From Legionellales bacterium (GTDB lineage: Bacteria; Pseudomonadota; Gammaproteobacteria; WLWR01): a stretch of DNA of 8,652 nt. Below, one piece after another: positions 1-6,835 of this stretch. How positions within the stretch are numbered: the first letter of the stretch is position 1; each line of letters opens with the position of its first letter. The notes beneath the pieces are model-generated. The model was not told the origin of the DNA. It did no database searches and saw only the letters and a list, made by a program, of their open reading frames with translations. Both the position numbers and the translations under genes were made by a program. The stretch spans positions 1-8,652 of the forward strand of contig WLWR01000060.1 in assembly GCA_012103495.1 (NCBI GenBank), read 5' to 3'.

Positions 1-1071
1 AGGTGCAGAAGGTGCTTCAGATAGTGAGCTTGAATTTATCAATTTTTCATAAATTCTAATTTCTTCAGAAGTTCTTAAACAGTAAGGTACTTGTACAATA
101 TTAATTCTGTCAATGAAGGCTTCATTATTTTTATTATTCCTAAAGGTTTGCCACTCAGACTCATTCGAGTGGGCTAATATTACTCCTTCAAATGGAATGG
201 CTGACAGTCCTTCAGTTGCATTGTAATTGCCTTCCTGGGTTGCTGTAAGCAATGGATGAAGCACTTTAATCGGTGCTTTAAACATTTCCACAAACTCCAT
301 TAAGCCCCTGTTTGCAAGACATAATCCCCCAGAATAACTATAAGCATCTGGATCGTCTTGTGAGAATTCTTCTAATTTTCGAATATCTACTTTACCAACA
401 AGAGATGATATGTCTTGATTATTTTCATCACCAGGCTCTGTTTTGCTGACAGCAATTTGTTTCAACCGAGAAGGGTATAGCTTGACCACTTTAAATTGAT
501 TGATGTCGCCATGATACTCATGCAAACGTTTAACCGCCCAAGGAGACATGATGGTACGTACATGGCGTCTGGGAATGTTATATGTTTCCTCCAGGATGGG
601 AGCATCTTCTTCATACGAAAACAAGCCCAGGGGAGATTCATATACGGGTGATCCTTTGATGGCATAAAAAGGAACTTTCTCAATTAAATTTTTCAAACAT
701 TCGGCCAGTGATGATTTACCACCTCCCACTGGCCCTAGTAGATAAAGAATTTGTTTGACTTCTTCCAACCCTTGGGCGGCATGCTTAAGAAAGCCAACGA
801 TTTGTTCAATTGGTTCCTCTAACCCATAAAAGTCATCGAAAGCATGGTAGATAGGAATGATTTTATTAGCGAATATACGACTTAAAACTGGGTCATCACT
901 GGTGTCAATTAATTCGGGTTCTCCAATAGCCATTAACAATCGCTCGGCTTGGTTCGCATAAGCTGTGGGATCATCGCGACAAAGCTCCAAATATTCTTGC
1001 AAAGTAAGCTCTTCTTCTTGAGTTTTTTGATAGCGATTCATATACTCTGCTAGAAAAGGATCGGTAGTCAT
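1..1071 (-). CDS. prkA: PrkA/YeaG-family serine protein kinase, N-terminal part (runs off the left edge)
   Basis: The first 357 codons are visible and the frame is open to the window edge. PrkA proteins are cytoplasmic: an N-terminal AAA-type ATPase domain precedes a C-terminal kinase-like domain, and they act in starvation and stress responses (YeaG in E. coli). Family proteins are about 640 residues, so roughly 55% is seen and the kinase part lies outside. Visible features are a P-loop GPVGGGKS at residues 113-120, the family block RGLMEFVEMFKAP at 255-267, and a HSNESEW block at 301-307 resembling sensor-1. The last visible residues, EAPSAP, match the family block after the AAA core. The ATG start at 1071 has AGGGG (1082-1078) six bases upstream. 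Sampled stretches are more AT-rich than the genes to the right. In many proteobacteria prkA is followed by yeaH and ycgB (SpoVR family); here those would lie beyond the left edge. Family assignment is confident; the cellular role is inferred from relatives. Confidence 0.95.
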   Translation of the reverse strand, partial: MTTDPFLAEYMNRYQKTQEEELTLQEYLELCRDDPTAYANQAERLLMAIGEPELIDTSDDPVLSRIFANKIIPIYHAFDDFYGLEEPIEQIVGFLKHAAQGLEEVKQILYLLGPVGGGKSSLAECLKNLIEKVPFYAIKGSPVYESPLGLFSYEEDAPILEETYNIPRRHVRTIMSPWAVKRLHEYHGDINQFKVVKLYPSRLKQIAVSKTEPGDENNQDISSLVGKVDIRKLEEFSQDDPDAYSYSGGLCLANRGLMEFVEMFKAPIKVLHPLLTATQEGNYNATEGLSAIPFEGVILAHSNESEWQTFRNNKNNEAFIDRINIVQVPYCLRTSEEIRIYEKLINSSSLSEAPSAP

Positions 1072-1100
1072 TGTGTTCCCCTAATTCCTTAATTATTAAT

Positions 1101-1111
1101 TTAATTATAGA
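1101..1111 (-). promoter_or_regulatory. Candidate sigma-S-like -10 element for prkA
   Basis: On the minus strand this reads TCTATAATTAA, containing a perfect TATAAT. It has a C just before the hexamer and TAA after it, close to the sigma-S extended -10 consensus KCTAYACTTAA. No good -35 hexamer sits 16-18 bases upstream, which suits a sigma-S promoter. It would start a leader of about 25 bases carrying the AGGGG ribosome site. yeaG of E. coli is known to be RpoS-dependent, which fits. The match is by eye and sigma-70 use cannot be excluded. Confidence 0.5.
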
Positions 1112-1164
1112 ACATGTCACTAGAGGACTTACTTGTTATAGTTCATGCTAAATCTATGAAAACT

Positions 1165-1173
1165 TGATATGAT
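1165..1173 (+). promoter_or_regulatory. Candidate extended -10 promoter for the pepN operon
   Basis: The sequence TGATATGAT is a TGn extension followed by TATGAT, one mismatch from the -10 consensus. The region 16-18 bases upstream has no recognisable -35 hexamer, as expected for an extended -10 promoter. Transcription would start near 1180, leaving a leader of about 23 bases with the ribosome site AAGGGG (1192-1197) five bases before the pepN ATG. No other promoter is seen inside the operon, so it may drive all three genes. Confidence 0.5.
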
Positions 1174-1202
1174 CCACTTTGTTATCGACCTAAGGGGATA
1201 CC

Positions 1203-3857
1203 ATGAATCAACATGCTGTTGCGCAAAAAATTTATCGCCAAAATTACCAACCACCTGCTTATAGCATCGATACCGTCGAATTAACTTTCCATTTGGATAT
1301 CCCGACTACCCGAGTTGTTTCAGTGATGCAAATACATCGGACAGACATGGGGACGGTTGACACTCCATTGGTATTGGATGGGGATGGGTTGCAATTGATT
1401 GAACTCCAATTGGATGGGCAATTATTGACCGAGTCTGATTACATCCTCGAACAACAACAATTGACCATCTCTAATCTACCGACTCAATTTGTATTAACCG
1501 TGGTCACTGATATTGAACCACAAGCCAATACCCAATTAAGTGGCTTGTATGTGAGCAATCAAATGTTTTGTACCCAGTGTGAAGCTCATGGATTTCGTCG
1601 CATCACTTATTTCATTGATCGACCTGATGTAATGGCTGTTTATACCACGCACATCATTGCTGATAAAACACGTTACCCATTATTACTTGCCAATGGTAAT
1701 TTGATTGCTCAAGAACAATTAACTGATCAAAGACACTCGGCTACATGGCATGACCCATTTAAAAAACCTTGTTATTTATTTGCCTTAGTTGCAGGTGATT
1801 TGGCGTGCTTAAATGATCAATTTGTCACGTGTTCCGGTCGAAAAGTACAATTGTGCTTATACGTTGAACCTGGCAAGCAAGCTGGTGCCACTTATGCCAT
1901 GGCAGCGTTAAAACGCGCCATGCGCTGGGATGAGCAACGATTTGGACGTGAGTATGATTTGGATATTTTTAACATCGTAGCGGTCAGTCATTTCAACATG
2001 GGAGCGATGGAAAATAAAAGTCTGAATATTTTTAATGACCAGTATATTTTAGCTCAACCAGACACAGCAACCGATTTAGATTATCAACAGATTGAAGCAG
2101 TTGTTGCACATGAGTATTTTCACAATTGGACCGGCAATCGCATCACTTGTCGTGACTGGTTTCAACTGAGTTTAAAAGAAGGTCTGACGGTATATCGTGA
2201 GCAAGAATACAGTGCGGATCAATTTGGTACCGATTGGCAACGGATCCATGATGTACAACGTTTACGAGATCAACAATTTCCAGAAGACGCCAGTCCATTG
2301 GCACACCCTGTACGCCCCAACGCTTATTTAGAAGTCAATAATTTTTATACAGCAACCGTGTATGAAAAAGGTGCTGAAGTGATCCGTATGTTGGCAACTT
2401 TGGTAGGCAAAACAGGGTTTCGTCAAGGCATGGATTTGTATTTTAAACGTCATGATGGTCAAGCGGTAACCATTGAAGCATTGGTGCAAGCTATTGCAGA
2501 TGCCAATCAGATGGATATGGAGCATTTTATGTTGTGGTATAGCCAATCAGGAACACCACAAGTCACAGTGACATCGATGTTTGATGCGGTGCAACAACAA
2601 TTGGTACTGGAAATTTCTCAGCAGTGTCTTGCTACTTCGGGCCAAGCCACCAAACGTCCTTTGATGATTCCAATCAAATTGACTTTGCTGAATGAACAGG
2701 GGCAAGCTTATCCATTGTGCTTGGCATCAGACAGCGATGGGCGGTTGGTGGATGATCAAGTATTAATTGTTCATCAAACCAAACAACGAATTATTTTTTC
2801 TCAAATTAAAGAGCCACCAGCCATCTCACTGTTGCGTGATTTTTCAGCGCCGGTACACTTGAAATTTAATCGAACTGATGAAGAATTAGCCTCACTACTT
2901 AAACTTGAAACCAATGGCTTTGCTAAATGGGATGTACTGCAGCAATTAGTGAATAAACATTTATTGTTATTATTGGCTGATTACCAGCAGCAGCGTCAAT
3001 TAACCGCTCCAACGATTTTATTAGAGACGTATCAAACAGTATTAGCCGATCCTCAGATGGCACCAGAATTAAAAGCATCTTTACTACAATTGCCCAGTGA
3101 AGAAGAGTTGGCCAATCATTGTGTTGAAGTGGATGTAATTGGATTGCATGCCGTGCGTGAGTTTTTAATGACGGCGATTGCTAAGGTCGTAAGTGATGAA
3201 TTATTAGCCTGTTATACCACATTGTCTGACAAGACTTTTACTGAAATCAATCCCACCGTCTTTGGCTGGCGCAGCTTAAAAAATCAATGTTTACGATTGT
3301 TAATGCGATTATCAAATCAGCAAGTCATTGAGGCCTGTTGGCAGCAGTTTTGTACGGCAAACTCTATGAGTGATGAATTGACCGCGCTGCAATTATTACT
3401 CAATGGACAAACTAAATACGCTCCTGCTGCTACAGAGCAGTTTTATCGCAAGTGGGAACACGATGAACTGGTGTTAAACAAATGGTTTGCGACACAAGCC
3501 ACCGTTCCTGCGGTTGAAACCCTCACGGTAGTGCAACAACTATTGCATCATCCAAAATTCACCTACCACAATCCGAATCGAGTCCGTGCTTTATTAGGTG
3601 CGTTTTTCATGCGCAATCCCATTGCATTTCATCAACAAAAAGGCAATGGTTATATTTTCTTGAGTGAGCAATTGCTGATAGTTGATACAATCAATCCACA
3701 AGTGGCTGCACGATTGATCACACCGTTAACTCGATTTAAACGCTATCCTCTTAAGCAACAGCAGTTAATGTTGACGCAATTGCAACGATTGGCAAAGCAG
3801 CCGCATTTATCCAATGATTTGCGTGAAATGATTCAAACCAGTTTGGACGGTCAATAA
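1203..3857 (+). CDS. pepN: Aminopeptidase N, M1 family zinc metallopeptidase
   Basis: An 884-residue cytosolic aminopeptidase that removes N-terminal residues from peptides late in protein turnover. E. coli PepN is about 870 residues and this protein aligns along its length. The exopeptidase motif GAMEN is at residues 267-271. The zinc site HEYFHNW starts at H303, with ligands H303 and H307, catalytic E304 and the third ligand E326 in LSLKEG. The transition-state tyrosine is Y387 in TVYEKGAEV. All keep a constant +6 offset from E. coli numbering. The block WYSQSGTP begins the beta-sandwich domain and an all-alpha C-terminal domain follows, both typical of the PepN subgroup. The ATG at 1203 has AAGGGG five bases upstream. 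There is no signal peptide. It is the first gene of a rightward operon, 9 bp before the kdsB-like gene; no functional link between the two is obvious. Nothing appears missing or broken. Confidence 0.98.
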   Translation: MNQHAVAQKIYRQNYQPPAYSIDTVELTFHLDIPTTRVVSVMQIHRTDMGTVDTPLVLDGDGLQLIELQLDGQLLTESDYILEQQQLTISNLPTQFVLTVVTDIEPQANTQLSGLYVSNQMFCTQCEAHGFRRITYFIDRPDVMAVYTTHIIADKTRYPLLLANGNLIAQEQLTDQRHSATWHDPFKKPCYLFALVAGDLACLNDQFVTCSGRKVQLCLYVEPGKQAGATYAMAALKRAMRWDEQRFGREYDLDIFNIVAVSHFNMGAMENKSLNIFNDQYILAQPDTATDLDYQQIEAVVAHEYFHNWTGNRITCRDWFQLSLKEGLTVYREQEYSADQFGTDWQRIHDVQRLRDQQFPEDASPLAHPVRPNAYLEVNNFYTATVYEKGAEVIRMLATLVGKTGFRQGMDLYFKRHDGQAVTIEALVQAIADANQMDMEHFMLWYSQSGTPQVTVTSMFDAVQQQLVLEISQQCLATSGQATKRPLMIPIKLTLLNEQGQAYPLCLASDSDGRLVDDQVLIVHQTKQRIIFSQIKEPPAISLLRDFSAPVHLKFNRTDEELASLLKLETNGFAKWDVLQQLVNKHLLLLLADYQQQRQLTAPTILLETYQTVLADPQMAPELKASLLQLPSEEELANHCVEVDVIGLHAVREFLMTAIAKVVSDELLACYTTLSDKTFTEINPTVFGWRSLKNQCLRLLMRLSNQQVIEACWQQFCTANSMSDELTALQLLLNGQTKYAPAATEQFYRKWEHDELVLNKWFATQATVPAVETLTVVQQLLHHPKFTYHNPNRVRALLGAFFMRNPIAFHQQKGNGYIFLSEQLLIVDTINPQVAARLITPLTRFKRYPLKQQQLMLTQLQRLAKQPHLSNDLREMIQTSLDGQ

Positions 3858-3866
3858 GGAACTTAT

Positions 3867-4676
3867 ATGAATACAGTGATTGTGATTCCAGCACGTTACG
3901 GCTCCATTCGATTTCCAGGCAAACCGTTGGCATTATTGGCTGGACAAACCATGTTAGAACGAGTGGTTTGCATTGCTCATCGCGCAGCGCAACAAATGGG
4001 AAATACTCAAGTGTTGGTGGCAACCGATGATGCGCGCATTCAAACCCATGCTCAAGCATTGAAAGTCGATTGTATTATGACACCAACCGACTGTCCCACA
4101 GGAACTGATCGCATTTTGCATGCACTGACACAATTGCCAAATCCCCCGGAACTTGTGGTGAATTTGCAATGCGATGTACCCTTAATTCCCGTGGATTGGG
4201 TGGTGCAAATGATCACAGCATTGCGCCAAGAATCGGTGCAAGTGGTTACACCAGCAATTCAATTAACATGGGAATTATTGGATCAATTACGCGAAGCTAA
4301 AACCACTTCACCATTTAGTGGAACTACGGTAGCAATCAATCAAAAAAATCAGGCCTATTGGTTTTCTAAAAATATCATTCCTGCCATTCGTGATGAAGCA
4401 CTGTTACGAGCAGACACTTTATATTCCCCGGTGTTTCGACACATTGGTTTGTATGGATATACTTTTTCAACATTAAATGAATACGTTCAACTGGCTCAAA
4501 CACCTTATGAACAGTTGGAAAGTTTGGAGCAGTTGCGCTTGCTTGAACACGGTTACAACATTCGAATTATCAAAGTAACACAAGGATATTATCCAAGCTT
4601 ATCCGGCATTGATACGCCCGCCGACGCTGAACGGGCAGAAGCGTTATTGCACCAATTAGGGGAAGTGAACGAGTGA
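3867..4676 (+). CDS. kdsB: 3-deoxy-manno-octulosonate cytidylyltransferase (CMP-Kdo synthetase), divergent
   Basis: A 269-residue cytoplasmic nucleotidyltransferase predicted to couple CTP to Kdo, giving CMP-Kdo for the inner core of LPS. The N-terminal nucleotide loop IPARYGSIRFPGKPL spans residues 7-21. Other family blocks are ATDD at 52-55, TGTDRI at 78-83, RHIGLYGY at 191-198, the LEQLRLLEHG helix at 220-229 and GIDTPADAER at 247-256, whose Asp (249) is an expected metal ligand. The central Asp of the family motif QGDEP is kept (D103), but the motif reads QCDVP, and the usual HxSGTDR block reads CPTGTDR. The protein is about 20 residues longer than E. coli KdsB. These changes suggest a diverged KdsB, perhaps of KpsU type or specific for a modified Kdo; the amino-sugar form Kdo8N is used by Shewanella KdsB. 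The ATG has AAGGA (3856-3860) six bases upstream. The 3' end overlaps the next start by four bases, so the pair is probably translationally coupled. Confidence 0.85.
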   Translation: MNTVIVIPARYGSIRFPGKPLALLAGQTMLERVVCIAHRAAQQMGNTQVLVATDDARIQTHAQALKVDCIMTPTDCPTGTDRILHALTQLPNPPELVVNLQCDVPLIPVDWVVQMITALRQESVQVVTPAIQLTWELLDQLREAKTTSPFSGTTVAINQKNQAYWFSKNIIPAIRDEALLRADTLYSPVFRHIGLYGYTFSTLNEYVQLAQTPYEQLESLEQLRLLEHGYNIRIIKVTQGYYPSLSGIDTPADAERAEALLHQLGEVNE

Positions 4677-5299
4677 TCACATTGTTCATTGTCCGTCATG
4701 GGAATACATTTGATCCAAACGACACGGTATTGCGTGTGGGTGCACGCACTGATTTACCACTGAGTCATAGTGGCAAGCAGCAAGCGTACGCTGTAGGACG
4801 ATATTTTATTGAACAACAGATCCAGTTAGATACTGTTTACACCAGTCAATTACAGCGCACGCAAATGACAGCGACGTTGGCTTTACAAGCAATGCAACAT
4901 TCATTGCCAATTCAAACGCAAGCGATGTTTAATGAAGTGGATTATGGTCCTGACGAAGGACAACCAGAAACAGCCGTACAAAAGCGATTGGGTGATCAAG
5001 CGTTGCATGCCTGGCAAGAGCAGGGGATTGTACCGATGGGTTGGCGCGTTGACTGTGAACAAATTATTCAACAATGGCAATCGTTTCTAATGCAGCTACA
5101 ACAACAAGATTCAAACAAAAATGTATTGGTTGTGACCAGTCAAGGCATTGCACGATTTGTTTTCTCAGCAATCAGGCAAACACCACCGATGACACAATCA
5201 ACAAAACTGGCTACCGGAGCGCTGGCCTGTCTTACCTATCATACGCCCGGCCCTTGGCAAATTAAATTTTGGAATCATCGTCCTGTATCACGCGATTGA
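4673..5299 (+). CDS. Histidine phosphatase (phosphoglycerate-mutase-like) superfamily protein lacking the second catalytic His
   Basis: A 208-residue cytoplasmic protein of the RHG superfamily. The phosphate-accepting motif is VRHG at 7-10 (H9). Other typical blocks are the DLPLSHSG segment at 27-34, SQLQRTQMTA at 58-67 (R62) and the acidic block FNEVDYGPDEG at 86-96 (E88). The block that normally reads V-S-H-G near the C terminus reads VTSQGIAR (154-161), placing Ser156 where the second catalytic His should be. I recall a proteobacterial subgroup with a similar EIDYGPDE block and a TSNG-type ending, so this may be a subfamily trait and not decay. The start is GTG at 4673 in a GTGA overlap with the kdsB stop. 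AGGGGA (4658-4663) lies upstream, and no nearby ATG fits better. Coupling to kdsB suggests a role in sugar-phosphate or envelope metabolism, but the substrate is unknown. Its last 12 bp overlap the end of ubiG on the other strand. Confidence 0.85.
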   Translation: MITLFIVRHGNTFDPNDTVLRVGARTDLPLSHSGKQQAYAVGRYFIEQQIQLDTVYTSQLQRTQMTATLALQAMQHSLPIQTQAMFNEVDYGPDEGQPETAVQKRLGDQALHAWQEQGIVPMGWRVDCEQIIQQWQSFLMQLQQQDSNKNVLVVTSQGIARFVFSAIRQTPPMTQSTKLATGALACLTYHTPGPWQIKFWNHRPVSRD

Positions 5300-5989
5300 T
5301 GGTTTTTGGCAATATACCAAATAATTAATGCTGACATTTTCGGTAAGTGTGCTGCGCTGCGTGAATGGGTTGTAATGCAATCCTTTGATGTCATGCACAG
5401 TCAGTCCAGCTTGTTCACACCAATGAACCAACTGCGCCGGTTGAATAAATTTCTGATAATCGTGAGTTTGTTTCGGGAGCAATTTAAAAATATATTCCGC
5501 TCCCAAAATAGCAAACACATACGCTTGCCAAGTACGATTAATGGTCGAAAAGTAAAGCGCACCGCCTGGTTTACTGGCTGTGGCACATGCGTGGACAATG
5601 GCTGCCGGATCAGGAACATGCTCCAGCATTTCCAAGCAGGTAACAATATCAAATGTTGCAGGTGATTGAATCATAAGATCTTCAATGGCACTAACTTGAT
5701 ACTGGATAGAAACTTGTGTTTGCTGGGCGTGACGTTGCGCCACTTCAATTAATGTTTCACTCAAATCAATACCTGTTACTTGCGCACCCATTTGTGCCAT
5801 CGCTTCGCTTAAAATACCGCCGCCGCAACCCACATCCAACACTTGTTGTGTCATCAAAGGGCTGTGCTGATGAATGTATGCCAAGCGTGTAGGATTAATA
5901 TGGTGCAAGGTTTTGAATTTCCCCTGTGGATCCCACCATTGATCAGCCAATTGACTAAATTTGTTAATCTCTTGTGGGTCTACATTCAT
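5288..5989 (-). CDS. ubiG: Ubiquinone biosynthesis O-methyltransferase UbiG
   Basis: A 233-residue SAM-dependent methyltransferase that performs both O-methylations in ubiquinone biosynthesis: polyprenyl-catechol to methoxy form, and demethylubiquinol to ubiquinol. E. coli UbiG is 240 residues. The N terminus, EINKFSQLADQWWDPQGKF, is diagnostic of UbiG. SAM motif I is VLDVGCGGG at residues 50-58 and the ribose-binding acid lies in TGIDLS (72-77). The catalytic-domain block CLEMLEHVPDP is at 118-128 and STINRT is at 148-153. The family segment AEYIFKLLPKQTHDYQKFI (164-182), linked to membrane lipid contact in E. coli UbiG, is intact. The ATG at 5989 overlaps the stop of the upstream UDG-like gene in an ATGA arrangement. 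GGAGA (6002-5998) lies eight bases upstream inside that gene. Its 3' end overlaps the convergent phosphatase-like gene by 12 bp. The common gammaproteobacterial neighbour gph (phosphoglycolate phosphatase) is not present in the window. Confidence 0.97.
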   Translation of the reverse strand: MNVDPQEINKFSQLADQWWDPQGKFKTLHHINPTRLAYIHQHSPLMTQQVLDVGCGGGILSEAMAQMGAQVTGIDLSETLIEVAQRHAQQTQVSIQYQVSAIEDLMIQSPATFDIVTCLEMLEHVPDPAAIVHACATASKPGGALYFSTINRTWQAYVFAILGAEYIFKLLPKQTHDYQKFIQPAQLVHWCEQAGLTVHDIKGLHYNPFTQRSTLTENVSINYLVYCQKPSIA

Positions 5990-6756
5990 AACATGGGTCT
6001 CCGGCGCTCACGCTGTAACAATTGCAAAGGACGAAAAAAGTCTAGCATTGCCTGATGGTGAATAAAAGATACATTGTAAGGATGTTCACTGATCAATCTT
6101 GGGAATGTTTTGGGAGCAATTTGATCGACCCACTGGGCCAGTTTTCCCCATAGAATTAATGTGATTGGTTGTGATGTGTGATCAACTAATTGGGTTAATA
6201 TCGATTGAATGAAAGGTCGCCACTGTGTGGCATCATATCGTACAGGTTGATCACTGAGTACCAGTGATGCATTCAGTAATAAAAATCCCTCGGCCAATAG
6301 ATTGGTAAATAACTCATCCAGTCGGGTGACGTAGGCTGTTTTTGACAATTGCGCAATGGCTGGTTGATCCGCTCTAAACGAAGAACCGTGCTCTGCGATT
6401 AACAACATTTTAATAAAATGACGCAACGAAGTGGCGCGATTGATCGGCTTTGCCAAGCCGGTGGGGGACCACAGTTCTTGTACCGCACTATCCCAAAATG
6501 CATAGCCATTGGCTGATTGTGCACGTGGGTAGGGCGATTCACCGAACAAAATATAACGCGTGTGAGTCAACGGTTGACGAAACGCGTTGAACAAACATGA
6601 CTTACCAGGCAACCAATGAGTGTTCGTATGTAATTGGGCTAAATAATGTTGATCCATTTGCTCAATCGCATGTTGTAATACCGGTAACCAGCAGCCAGCA
6701 AAATAAGTCTCTGGCAGTGTTGGTAGATTGGCTAATTGCCCTGCGGATGTAGACAC
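5986..6756 (-). CDS. Family-1 uracil-DNA glycosylase-like protein with altered catalytic motif
   Basis: A 256-residue protein with the layout of Ung (E. coli Ung is about 229). The uracil-pocket motif reads GESPYPRAQSANGYAF at residues 72-87 and aligns without gaps to GQDPYHGPGQAHGLAF of E. coli Ung (recalled). The pocket Tyr (Y76) and stacking Phe (F87) are kept, but the water-activating Asp is Ser74. Further Ung-like blocks are CLFNAF at 54-59, SLRHFIKMLL at 110-119, LLLNASLVL at 159-167 with the uracil-reading Asn as N162, and LWGKLAQ at 202-208. The block SEHPYN at 223-228 keeps the catalytic His as H225. It may have reduced or different activity, or act as a DNA-binding or sensing protein; vaccinia D4 shows a family member can serve a structural role. 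The start is GTG at 6756, chosen because an in-frame stop lies eight codons upstream; its ribosome site is weak. It is the first gene of an operon with ubiG, four-base overlap. Confidence 0.75.
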   Translation of the reverse strand: MSTSAGQLANLPTLPETYFAGCWLPVLQHAIEQMDQHYLAQLHTNTHWLPGKSCLFNAFRQPLTHTRYILFGESPYPRAQSANGYAFWDSAVQELWSPTGLAKPINRATSLRHFIKMLLIAEHGSSFRADQPAIAQLSKTAYVTRLDELFTNLLAEGFLLLNASLVLSDQPVRYDATQWRPFIQSILTQLVDHTSQPITLILWGKLAQWVDQIAPKTFPRLISEHPYNVSFIHHQAMLDFFRPLQLLQRERRRPML

Positions 6757-6769
6757 TAAGAAGGCTCGT

Positions 6770-6798
6770 TCGAAAAAATATCATAAGCGACCTAAAAT
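6770..6798 (+). promoter_or_regulatory. Candidate promoter for the small exported protein gene
   Basis: TCGAAA (6770-6775, four of six matches to the -35 consensus) and TAAAAT (6793-6798, five of six to -10) are separated by 17 bases. Transcription would begin near 6805, about 30 bases before the ATG at 6836. The element faces and overlaps the candidate leftward promoter, so the two may compete. Called by eye. Confidence 0.35.
6780..6785 (-). promoter_or_regulatory. Candidate -10 element for the UDG-like/ubiG operon
   Basis: On the minus strand this reads TATGAT, one mismatch from consensus, and starts about 30 bases upstream of the GTG start. The best -35 candidate is a poor TTATCG at 6807-6802. 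It lies in the 79-bp divergent spacer and would overlap the promoter of the rightward gene. The assignment rests on position and a single hexamer. Confidence 0.3.
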
Positions 6799-6815
6799 AA
6801 ACGATAACGCCATGA

Positions 6816-6830
6816 ATCACAAGAGGTGAT
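6816..6830 (+). promoter_or_regulatory. Short hairpin covering the ribosome binding site of the exported protein gene
   Basis: ATCAC (6816-6820) can pair with GTGAT (6826-6830) around the loop AAGAG. The right arm contains part of the very strong ribosome site GAGGTGAT, five bases before the ATG. The octamer ATGAATCA also occurs twice, at 6812-6819 and 6829-6836. A five-pair stem is weak, so any effect on translation is speculative. Confidence 0.25.
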
Positions 6831-6835
6831 GAATC

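Noticed and set aside
5306..5665. 119-codon plus-strand reading frame inside ubiG
   Set aside because: It lies wholly opposite ubiG, has no clear ribosome site, and its translation shows no domain character; it is a shadow of ubiG.
6812..6829. Five-codon micro-ORF (MNHKR) just before the exported protein gene
   Set aside because: It has no ribosome site of its own and ends within the next gene's ribosome site; it is short enough to arise by chance.
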